DNA of 34,404 nucleotides from Thiohalocapsa halophila (lineage in GTDB: Bacteria > Pseudomonadota > Gammaproteobacteria > Chromatiales > Chromatiaceae), in NCBI RefSeq assembly GCF_016583825.1, contig NZ_NRRV01000060.1:1-34404 (forward strand). Reading direction: 5' to 3'. Each line of letters begins with the position of its first letter. Positions within the stretch are counted from its first letter, which is position 1. Positions 24,336 through 31,396 of this stretch are shown here, one piece after another. The notes beneath the pieces were generated by a model. The model saw nothing but the letters and a program-made list of their open reading frames with translations. It searched no databases and was not told where the DNA came from. A program made the translations under genes and the position numbers.

Positions 24336-24836
24336 ATGCACAACGCCGCCCTCGCCGCCATGCCGCGACTACTTCCCTCACCCCTGAAGGCCGCCTGCCT
24401 GCTGGCCGCGCTCGCGCTGCTCGCCGGCTGCGGCGAGGACCCGATGGGGCCGGACAACCGCCTGGCCCTATTGGCACTGAGCAAGTGCCGTCATGCCCAG
24501 GCATTGCAGCTTACCGAGAATGCCATCGCTCGCGGCAATGAGCACAACATTCACCGGGGGTGGGCGCTGAAGGCCGCCATTCTGCGGGACATGGGCGATA
24601 CCCAGGGCGCGCAAACCCTGTACCCGCGCATCGCCGAGGCTTGGGAGGCAGCCAAGGGGCGCACGCTCACGCTGGCTCGCCGGGAGCGCGACATCCGTCT
24701 GTTCCTGGACGTCGCCCGAGCAGAGCGCGTGGCCATAGGGCTGGCCGAGGACTGCTCAGACGTGCCGCAAGTCCCGGCAGCGGCGCAGGGGGCGGCGCAA
24801 GGCCCGAGCAATCCGCAAGCACCGGGCCAGGATTGA
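24336..24836 (+). CDS. Small lipoprotein of unknown function
   Basis: The protein has 166 residues from the first ATG. A second ATG at 24360 gives a neater lipoprotein signal (MPRLLPSPLKAACLLAALALLAGC) and may be the true start. Neither has a clear ribosome binding site. The lipobox LLAGC predicts lipidation, and Gly-Glu-Asp after the Cys makes the destination uncertain. The mature part has paired helices like tetratricopeptide repeats (NRLALLALSKCRHAQALQL, then HNIHRGWALKAAILRDMG) and an Ala/Gln/Pro-rich tail. I do not recognise a family. It lies 14 bases after aas and 23 before zapE, all on the plus strand, so an operon is likely. Confidence 0.75.
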   Translation: MHNAALAAMPRLLPSPLKAACLLAALALLAGCGEDPMGPDNRLALLALSKCRHAQALQLTENAIARGNEHNIHRGWALKAAILRDMGDTQGAQTLYPRIAEAWEAAKGRTLTLARRERDIRLFLDVARAERVAIGLAEDCSDVPQVPAAAQGAAQGPSNPQAPGQD

Positions 24837-24859
24837 GCTTGCGCCAGCAGCAGGGCGTC

Positions 24860-25969
24860 ATGACCCCGACCGCCGCCTATCGCAGCGCGGTCGAGGCGGG
24901 TCGCATCCAAACGGACCCGGCTCAGCAGCATGCAGTGGCTGCGCTGGATGCGCTCCACGGCGAGCTGAGCGCGGCGCCGGCCCAGGCGCCGGCTGCGACG
25001 CCGATGACCCGCTGGGGGCGTCGGCTGCTCGGCCGTCCAGCGGCCCACGCCGCCGTGCCGGGTCTCTATCTCTGGGGCGGCGTCGGGCGCGGCAAAACCC
25101 TATTGATGGACCTGTTCCATGATGGCCTGCCCGTCGGCGCCAAGCGGCGTGTGCACTTCCATGCCTTCATGCAGGAGCTGCACGAGCGCCTGCGGCGTAT
25201 GGCAGGCCGACGGAATCCGCTCACGCATATCGGTGCTCAGCTCGCCGCGGAGTCGCGGGTCCTGTGCCTGGACGAGATGCAAGTGGAGGACATCACCGAC
25301 GCCATGCTGATGGCGGGGCTGCTCGACACCCTGTTCCAGCACGGCGTCACCCTCGTGACCACCTCCAATGTGCCGCCGGAGGGGCTCTATCGCGCGGGCC
25401 TGCAACGCCAGCGCTTTCTGCCCGCCATCGACCTGCTGTACCGCCATTGCCGGGTACTGGAGTTGGACGGAGCCACGGATTACCGCCAGCGCCAGCTGGA
25501 GCAGGCATCCGTCTACGTCATGCCGGCCGGGCCCGCCGCGGATACGGCGCTCAGTCGCCATTTTGCGGCACTGACTGCGGGTGCGCATGCCAGCAGCGAC
25601 CCGGTCATGGTCAACGGGCGGCCGATCCCCGCGGTGGCCTGGACCCGGGGCGTGGTCTGGCTGGATTTCGACGTCCTCTGCAACATCCCGCGCTCGAAGA
25701 GCGATTACGTCGAGCTCGCGCGCGGCTTTCACACGGTGCTGCTTGCGAATCTACGGCCCTTGAACGACGAGCAAAGCGACCGTGCCCATCGGCTCATGAC
25801 GCTGGTGGATGCCCTGTACGATCGCGGCTGCAAGCTGGTGTGCAGCGCCGATGCACCGCCTGTCGAGCTCTATCGGGGCCGCGACCTAGCCTTCGCCTTT
25901 GCACGGACGCTGAGCCGGCTGACGGAAATGCAGACCAACGACTATATCGGGCGGGCCCACGTGGGATGA
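24860..25969 (+). CDS. zapE: Cell division ATPase ZapE (AFG1-like)
   Basis: ZapE is an AFG1-type AAA ATPase that acts at the division ring in E. coli under low oxygen or heat. The 369-residue protein has the P-loop LYLWGGVGRGKT (69-80), the family block RVHFHAFMQELHERL, Walker B LCLDEMQVEDITDAM (D138, E139; E. coli has DEFFVSDI), sensor-like TTSNVPPEGLYR and the GLQRQRFLPAI block. The frame is open far upstream, overlapping the lipoprotein gene, but similarity starts at the ATG at 24860, with AGGG shortly before it. Neighbours are the lipoprotein gene (23 bases upstream) and a 619-base gap downstream. The function call is firm, and the link to the aas-lipoprotein pair is positional only. Confidence 0.92.
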   Translation: MTPTAAYRSAVEAGRIQTDPAQQHAVAALDALHGELSAAPAQAPAATPMTRWGRRLLGRPAAHAAVPGLYLWGGVGRGKTLLMDLFHDGLPVGAKRRVHFHAFMQELHERLRRMAGRRNPLTHIGAQLAAESRVLCLDEMQVEDITDAMLMAGLLDTLFQHGVTLVTTSNVPPEGLYRAGLQRQRFLPAIDLLYRHCRVLELDGATDYRQRQLEQASVYVMPAGPAADTALSRHFAALTAGAHASSDPVMVNGRPIPAVAWTRGVVWLDFDVLCNIPRSKSDYVELARGFHTVLLANLRPLNDEQSDRAHRLMTLVDALYDRGCKLVCSADAPPVELYRGRDLAFAFARTLSRLTEMQTNDYIGRAHVG

Positions 25970-25990
25970 ATACAGGACTTCCCGTGCGCC

Positions 25991-26015
25991 AAAAAAATGC
26001 CGGCGCGTGCCGGCA
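25991..26015 (-). terminator. Intrinsic terminator reading leftward
   Basis: TGCCGGC (25998-26004) pairs with GCCGGCA (26009-26015) around the loop GCGT, a 7-bp GC-rich stem. Seven A precede it (25991-25997), so on the minus strand the hairpin is followed by seven U, a textbook intrinsic terminator. On the plus strand only AATACGG follows, so it is a poor terminator for zapE, which ends at 25969. No minus-strand protein gene lies upstream of it before 27018. Confidence 0.75.
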
Positions 26016-26428
26016 ATACGGTTGCTTGTTCGCTGTTGTCTTGAGCGCCGTTGGGCGTCGCCCGGCGCGGAGGCTATGACGGTCTGTTGGCCATCAGCGC
26101 CTGGCGGTCCTGGCCAGCCCCGCCGGCAGCGGGCCGCGGCCTGGTCCATCGAGCCGGCGCTGGTACCGGACGAGCCAGCGAGTCCCTTGTGTGCGTCGCT
26201 TGGCGGCTAGGCCCCTCTTCTCGTGGCGTCATCGCTGGGTCCGCTCGGCACCAGTCCTGGCCGTTACGGCCGCGGCCAGTGCCCTTTCGCAGATGGTGCG
26301 CAGACCGTCGATGGCAGGTTGCCGTGGCATTGCCTGCTCTGCCCTGGATATGCACAATGCAGACCAGCGGCGTAGCCCCTCGCGGAAACAGCGGCTTGAG
26401 CGCCATTTCGCGCGAGAGAAGGCAGTTT

Positions 26429-26443
26429 TTTGCAACTTGCAAA
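26429..26443. promoter_or_regulatory. 7-1-7 palindrome TTTGCAA-C-TTGCAAA
   Basis: The two 7-base arms are exact complements with a single central base. It lies about 145 bases upstream of the Trm112-type gene in locally AT-richer sequence and extends a T-run (26426-26431). It may be an operator, but the binding protein is unknown. Confidence 0.4.
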
Positions 26444-26588
26444 GCAAACCGCGTCGCACATTCCCGACTCTTTGCGCCGGTCCACGGAACAATGCACCGA
26501 AAATCGCGTACCGTCTTTGCGGCGGATCGGCTAACCTGACGGCCTCGGCGCAACGCCCGCGCCCGCAGGCCGGCCCCGGAGAGACTCG

Positions 26589-26798
26589 ATGCTCAACAAG
26601 AAGCTCTTGGACATCCTTGTGTGCCCCGTGACCAAAGGGCCCCTGGTGTACGACCGCGAGGCACAGGAGCTGATCTCCGTCGCCGCGCGTCTCGCGTATC
26701 CCATCGTCGACGACATTCCGGACCTCATCGAGTCCGATGCCCGCACAGTCTCGGAAGCAGAAGCGGAGCGCATCCGCAAGTCACAGACGCCGCGCTGA
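26589..26798 (+). CDS. Trm112 family small protein (YcaR-like)
   Basis: The 69-residue protein follows the YcaR/Trm112-like family closely: NKKLLDILVCPVTKGPLVYD, then the family segments QELISVAARLAYPIVDD and IPDLIESDAR. In eukaryotes and archaea Trm112 is a zinc-binding partner and activator of methyltransferases. The bacterial YcaR group has usually lost most zinc ligands, and here a single Cys (C12 in VCPV) remains. A GGAGAG ribosome binding site lies 5-6 bases before the ATG. In many gammaproteobacteria this gene sits between lpxK and kdsB, but here it stands alone, with long gaps on both sides. The role in bacteria is unproven. Confidence 0.88.
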   Translation: MLNKKLLDILVCPVTKGPLVYDREAQELISVAARLAYPIVDDIPDLIESDARTVSEAEAERIRKSQTPR

Positions 26799-26810
26799 CG
26801 AGCACGGCCT

Positions 26811-26834
26811 GCCTCTCTCTTGGCCTCTCTCTTG
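26811..26834. repeat. Perfect 12-bp tandem duplication
   Basis: GCCTCTCTCTTG occurs twice in direct succession (26811-26822 and 26823-26834), 12 bases past the Trm112-type stop codon. It is most simply explained as replication slippage. Confidence 0.7.
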
Positions 26835-27017
26835 TTATGCGCCGCGCGGGCATGCCTCGCCGGGCCATGCCCCGGCTCCGCCGGGCGCTGCCAGTACACC
26901 CAAGCAACAGTGCCCGATAGCGCCGCTGCGGGCTGTCGTGGCCTTGCGGATGCCCGATTCCACAACGACATGACGCAGGCACAGGTCGCGGAAACCCTGC
27001 ACTAGCCCTCGGCAGCT

Positions 27018-28592
27018 TCAGGACACACCGCGGTCCACTTCGCCGGTGCGCCGCAGCTCCCGCTTGAGGATCTTGCCTGCGGCATTCTTGGGGAGGCTCG
27101 AGAGAACCTCGATACGGCGCGGTATCTCATGAGTGCCGAGATGCTCCCGGCACCAGGCCTTGAGCGCACCGGCGTTGGGCTGCGCGTCCGCCGCCGGCGT
27201 GACATAGGCGATGGGCAGCTCACCGTGCGTGCGATGCGGCTCGCCCACCACGGCGACTTCGCCAACGCTCGGATGCCGTGCGAGCACCTCCTCGATGACC
27301 CGCGGGTAGACGTTGATCCCGTTGCTGATGATGAGATCCTTGATGCGGTCGACGAGATAGACATAACCATCGGCATCCCGCCAGCCGAGGTCGCCGGTAC
27401 GAAACCAGTCGCCGAAGAAGGCAGCCGCCGTCTCCTCCGGCAGCTGCCAATAGGCGCGCATCACCCCCGGGCCCCGGACGCAGACCTCCCCGTACTCGCC
27501 GTCTGCCAAGGTTTTGCCCTGATCGTCGCAGATGCGCATCTCCACGCCGGGAATGGCCGGGCCGATGGAGCCGGGCCTGCGCGGGCCCGCCGGCGGATTG
27601 ACGGCGGTGACCGGCCCGCATTCCGTGGGGCCGTCGCCCTCCAGGATGGGCACGCAGAAGCGCTGCTCGAAGGCCTCCATCAGGGCCAGGGGCATGGCTG
27701 CACCGCCGGAGATGGCGAGCCGCACGGACTTCCAGGCCGCCAACTGCTCATCGGCGAGGCGCATCAACACCGAGTACAGGCTCGGCACGCCGAGGAAGAT
27801 GGTGGCGTGGTGCAGGCCGACGGCGTCGGTAATGGCCTGCGGGTCGAAGCGCGGCACCGGTACGATGGCGGCCCCGGCCAACAGCGGCATGGCGAGGCCA
27901 ACGGTGCCGGCGAAGGCGTGGAACATGGGCAGCACCACCAGCACCCGGTCCACGCCGGGCTTGACGCCCAGGACGTCCGCCACGGCGAGCGCATTGGCGC
28001 CGAGATTGCCGTGGGTCAGCACAGCACCCTTGGGCCGACCCGTGGTGCCGGAGGTATAGAGGATCACGGCGTCGTCCGCCGCCGTGGGGGCCGATGCCGG
28101 GGCCGGCTTCGGCTGAACCAGCTGGTGCAAATGGCAGTCCAGCAGCGGCACATCGTCGTCGAAGCCGATACCGATACGCAGCCCCACCTCGGGCACCTCG
28201 CCCAGGGCCGCCGCAGTAGGCCCGGCGAGGCTCGCATGGAAGAAGAGGCCGCGGGCGCCGCTGTCGCGCAGGATGAAGGCGATCTCGCGCGGGCTCAGCA
28301 GCAGGTTGATGGGCACCGCGACGACACCCGCCTTGAGACAGCCCAGGTAAGCGACGATGAAATCGGCACCATTCGGGCAATAGAGCGCGACGCGCTCGCG
28401 CGGGCCGATGCCGCGCTCGGCGAGCGACGCGGCGACGCCGTCGGTGGCGATGTCGAGTGCCGAGAAGGTCCAGATCGGGGCGTCGGCGAAGATCGCAGGC
28501 CGTTCCGGATACAGCCGGGCACTGGCGCGAAAACGGCCCACCAAGTCGGCGCCGCCGACCGTCTGCGCTTGGCCCGGCTTGTCCCCGGTCAC
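27018..28592 (-). CDS. AMP-forming acyl-CoA synthetase (fatty acid-CoA ligase type)
   Basis: The 524-residue protein is a class I adenylate-forming enzyme that would activate a carboxylic acid with ATP and CoA. Core motifs are all present: A3 P-loop YTSGTTGRPKGAVLTHGNL (about 178-196), A5 EGDGPTECGPVT, A7 DWFRTGDLGWRDADGYVYL, A8 RIKDLIISNGINVYP and A10 lysine in LPKNAAGKILKREL. The EGDGPTE form of A5 is seen in a group annotated as long-chain fatty acid-CoA ligases. The exact substrate cannot be read. The start is a GTG at 28592, only 11 bases past the hemN stop, so the two genes very likely share a transcript. No signal peptide or membrane span is seen. Confidence 0.88.
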   Translation of the reverse strand: MTGDKPGQAQTVGGADLVGRFRASARLYPERPAIFADAPIWTFSALDIATDGVAASLAERGIGPRERVALYCPNGADFIVAYLGCLKAGVVAVPINLLLSPREIAFILRDSGARGLFFHASLAGPTAAALGEVPEVGLRIGIGFDDDVPLLDCHLHQLVQPKPAPASAPTAADDAVILYTSGTTGRPKGAVLTHGNLGANALAVADVLGVKPGVDRVLVVLPMFHAFAGTVGLAMPLLAGAAIVPVPRFDPQAITDAVGLHHATIFLGVPSLYSVLMRLADEQLAAWKSVRLAISGGAAMPLALMEAFEQRFCVPILEGDGPTECGPVTAVNPPAGPRRPGSIGPAIPGVEMRICDDQGKTLADGEYGEVCVRGPGVMRAYWQLPEETAAAFFGDWFRTGDLGWRDADGYVYLVDRIKDLIISNGINVYPRVIEEVLARHPSVGEVAVVGEPHRTHGELPIAYVTPAADAQPNAGALKAWCREHLGTHEIPRRIEVLSSLPKNAAGKILKRELRRTGEVDRGVS

Positions 28593-28603
28593 CGGCGTGC
28601 CCG

Positions 28604-30064
28604 TCAGATGACCTTGGAGAAGCCCACGGGGCCCTGCTTGGCTTCCAGGTAGGCATCGAAGGCCATGCAGATGTTGCGAATCAACAGCCGGCCCTTGGGC
28701 AGCACGCCGATGCCCTGGGCATCCACCTCCAGCAGTCCGTCCTGCTGCATGCCCTCCAGCTTGGCCAGGCTGCGGCCAAAGTAGTCGTGGAAGTCGATAC
28801 CCCAGTGACGCTCCACATCGGCGAAGTCCAGCCGGAAGTGGCAGATGAGCCGGGTGATGACATCGCGGCGGATCTCATCGTCGCGGTTCAGCTCGATGCC
28901 CCGGAACACGGGCAGGCGGCCGGCGTCGATGTCCTCGTAGTAGGCGTCGAGCTCGCGGCGGTTCTGGCCATAGGTCTTGCCGACCTTGCCGATGGAGGTC
29001 ACACCCAGGCCGATCAGGTCGCAATCGGCGTGCGTGGAGTAGCCCTGGAAATTCCGGTATAGCGTGCCATCGCGCTGGGCGCGGGCCAGCTCGTCGTCAG
29101 GGCGTGCAAAGTGATCCATGCCGATGTAGAGCCAGCCGGCCTCGGTGAGGCGCTCGGTGGCGGCCTGGAGGATTTCCAGCTTCACCTCGGGCCGCGGCAG
29201 GTCGTCGTCGTCGATGCGCCGCTGCGGCATGAAGCGCGCCGGCAGGTGCGCATAGTTGAACACCGACAGCCGATCCGGAGCGACGGCGATGATGCGCTCG
29301 ACGGTGTCCATGAAGCTCTCGGCGGTCTGATGCGGCAGGCCGTAGATGAGATCGATGCTGATGGAGCGGAAGCCCGCGGCACGGGCCGCCTCCAGCACCG
29401 CCATGGTTTCCTCTTCGGACTGGATGCGGTTGACCGCCTGCTGCACCCTCGGGTCGAAGTCCTGCACGCCGAGGCTCATACGGTTGAAGCCGATCTCGCG
29501 CAGCAGCTCGATGGTGTCGCCGGTGGCCTCGCGCGGGTCGATTTCGATGGAGTACTCGCCGTGGGCGTCGTCGGCGAGCTTGAAGTGCTTGCGGGTCTGG
29601 TCCATCAGCTCGCGCATCTGCGCGTGGCTGATGAAGGTGGGCGTGCCGCCGCCCCAATGCAGCTGCTCGACTACGCGATCGTCATCGAACAGCGCTGATT
29701 GCATCGCCATCTCCTGATAGACGCGCTCCAGGTAGGGCTGCACCAGGGTGCGGTCCTTAGTGGCGATCTTGTTGCAGGCACAGTAGAAGCAGACCGTGTC
29801 GCAGAAGGGGATGTGGAAGTACAGCGACAGCGGCCGGCCACTGGCATTGGTCTCCCGGCAGACCTCGGCGTAGCGCGTGGCATCGAAGGCCGGGTCGAAC
29901 TCCACCGCCGTGGGATAGGAGGTGTAGCGCGGACCGCTTTGGTCGTAGCGCTTGATCAGGTCCAGGTCGAAGACCGTGCGCTGATCATCGCCGGCGGACG
30001 TGGCGGGACGCGCGCCCGTCTCGGCAGGCTGCTCGCCGGCTGTGGGTCGGGTGTGGTCAAGCAT
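28604..30064 (-). CDS. hemN: Oxygen-independent coproporphyrinogen III oxidase
   Basis: HemN is a radical SAM enzyme that decarboxylates coproporphyrinogen III to protoporphyrinogen IX without oxygen, in haem or bacteriochlorophyll synthesis. The protein has 486 residues from the second ATG. This start at 30064 is preferred because GGAGG (30071-30075) lies 6 bases before it but directly abuts the first ATG at 30070. Cluster cysteines are C88, C92 and C95 with C97 (HIPFCDTVCFYCACNK), the true HemN spacing that separates it from HemW. GGGTPTF, GVQDFDP, DLIYGLPHQT and GMDHFARPDDEL are intact. The acyl-CoA ligase gene follows after 11 bases. An FNR/Anr-like site upstream could give induction at low oxygen. 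Confidence 0.95.
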   Translation of the reverse strand: MLDHTRPTAGEQPAETGARPATSAGDDQRTVFDLDLIKRYDQSGPRYTSYPTAVEFDPAFDATRYAEVCRETNASGRPLSLYFHIPFCDTVCFYCACNKIATKDRTLVQPYLERVYQEMAMQSALFDDDRVVEQLHWGGGTPTFISHAQMRELMDQTRKHFKLADDAHGEYSIEIDPREATGDTIELLREIGFNRMSLGVQDFDPRVQQAVNRIQSEEETMAVLEAARAAGFRSISIDLIYGLPHQTAESFMDTVERIIAVAPDRLSVFNYAHLPARFMPQRRIDDDDLPRPEVKLEILQAATERLTEAGWLYIGMDHFARPDDELARAQRDGTLYRNFQGYSTHADCDLIGLGVTSIGKVGKTYGQNRRELDAYYEDIDAGRLPVFRGIELNRDDEIRRDVITRLICHFRLDFADVERHWGIDFHDYFGRSLAKLEGMQQDGLLEVDAQGIGVLPKGRLLIRNICMAFDAYLEAKQGPVGFSKVI

Positions 30065-30102
30065 CGTCATCCTCCAGCTCGAGCCCGCGACGGTGGGTCT
30101 CG

Positions 30103-30116
30103 GTGATCTGTTTCAA
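30103..30116 (-). promoter_or_regulatory. Candidate FNR/Anr-like box upstream of hemN
   Basis: On the minus strand TTGAA-ACAG-ATCAC matches the FNR consensus TTGAT-N4-ATCAA at 8 of 10 defined bases. Its centre is about 45 bases before the preferred hemN start, so class II activation would imply an almost leaderless mRNA. That weakens the call. hemN is a known FNR/Anr target in other gammaproteobacteria. Confidence 0.35.
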
Positions 30117-30299
30117 TAGGGTTTGAGAAGAGAACCGCGTGGGTGAAGCCTACCACGAGCTTCGAGGACGGCAGGGCTTCGCGGCGGAGACCCACAGTGC
30201 CCGCGCCTAGCTGCGGAGCGAGACCACCGCCGCCGCGTTTGGCGCTGACTTGGCGAGGTCGAGCGGCATACGGGCCCGTCGAGCTCCGCCGGAGGGCGC

Positions 30300-31235
30300 T
30301 CATAGGGCAGCCACCGCTTGCGCGAATTGGTCGTGATAGGCGGCGAGCGCTCCTCGGTCCAGTGTGAGCACACCATTGCCGCCGCGCTCGAAATCGATCC
30401 AGGTGAAAGGGACGGTCGGCACGGCCGCCGCCAGGGCCTCGGCGCTGTTGCCCACTTCCACCACCAATATGCCGTCATCGGCGAGGTAGTCCGGTGCATC
30501 GCGCAGGATGCGGAGCACGAGATCCAGGCCGGTCTCGCCGGCCGCCAGCGCCAGCGCGGGCTCGTGGCCATATTCGGGCGGTAAGGCTTCCATCTCCGCG
30601 GCACCGACATAGGGCGGGTTGGAGACGATGACGTCATAGCCGTCGTCGTCATCGCCGCCGATGCCGGCGAAGAGATCGGACTCCAGCGCCCGCACCTGAG
30701 CTTGCAGCCGGTGGCGGGCGATGTTCCGCCGCGCCACGGCCAAGGCCGCCGGCGAGATGTCCGCCAGGTCCACGATGGCCTGCGGCAGGTGCGCGGCGAC
30801 GGCGATGCCGAGGCAGCCGCTGCCGGTGCAGAGGTCGAGCACCCGGCGCACGGCGTCCGGCTCGGTCCAAGGTGCGAAGCCCTGCTCGATGAGCTCTGCC
30901 AGCGGCGAGCGCGGGATCATTACCGCGTCATCCACGTCGAAGTCGAGGCCGGCAAAGCGGGTGACGCCGGTGAGGTAGGCCGCCGGCCTACGCTCGTCCA
31001 TGCGCCGGCGCAGTAATGCCAAGACGGCATCGCGCTCGGCGGCGGTTACATGGCAGCCGCCATAGGCCGCCGCCAGCTCGAAGGGCAGATGCAGCGCATG
31101 GGCGGCGAGCCAATGGGCCTCGTCGCGGGGATTGTCGGTACCATGTCCGAAGTGGAGCCCGGCCGCCGCGAACCGACTCGCGCCCCAGCGCACGAGGTCG
31201 TCGATGGTGATGAGCGCGTCGGTTTCGGTGAGCAT
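30300..31235 (-). CDS. prmB: Ribosomal protein uL3 N5-glutamine methyltransferase
   Basis: PrmB methylates a glutamine of ribosomal protein L3 using S-adenosylmethionine. The 311-residue protein equals E. coli PrmB (310) in length and blocks: DDLVRWGASRF, FGHGTDNPRDEA, RRPAAYLTG, MIPRSPLAELI, the SAM loop DLCTGSGCLGIA (134-145), ADISPAALAVA, catalytic SNPPYV (NPPY at 206-209), PEYGHEPALALA and VPFTWIDFERGGNGVL. The GHGTDNP and RSPL blocks separate it from PrmC. The frame is open up to 31382, but similarity begins at the ATG at 31235, which lacks a strong ribosome binding site. It diverges from the sensor kinase gene across about 160 bases and is not followed by aroC, its usual companion in enterics. 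Confidence 0.93.
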   Translation of the reverse strand: MLTETDALITIDDLVRWGASRFAAAGLHFGHGTDNPRDEAHWLAAHALHLPFELAAAYGGCHVTAAERDAVLALLRRRMDERRPAAYLTGVTRFAGLDFDVDDAVMIPRSPLAELIEQGFAPWTEPDAVRRVLDLCTGSGCLGIAVAAHLPQAIVDLADISPAALAVARRNIARHRLQAQVRALESDLFAGIGGDDDDGYDVIVSNPPYVGAAEMEALPPEYGHEPALALAAGETGLDLVLRILRDAPDYLADDGILVVEVGNSAEALAAAVPTVPFTWIDFERGGNGVLTLDRGALAAYHDQFAQAVAAL

Positions 31236-31396
31236 CTGGGCTGGCAAAGCCTCTTCGCATCGGCTGCGGCGACAGCGCTTGCATTGCCTCGGTGCAGGGG
31301 CCCGGATGCAGGGCGCGCAAACGCCGTGGAAACCGAAGGATAGCACCAAAATCGCGCCCGACTCAGAGAGTCCCGGGCCCATTGACGGGGGTCAGC

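Larger units (their letters stand above)
25970..26588. other. Long gene-free stretch after zapE
   Basis: These 619 bases contain a terminator facing the minus strand (25991-26015), an odd palindrome at 26429-26443 and GC content that drops locally around 26420-26520. Frames on both strands translate to Arg/Pro/Cys-rich sequence with no family match. A minus-strand small RNA ending at the terminator is possible, but no promoter was identified. Confidence 0.5.
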
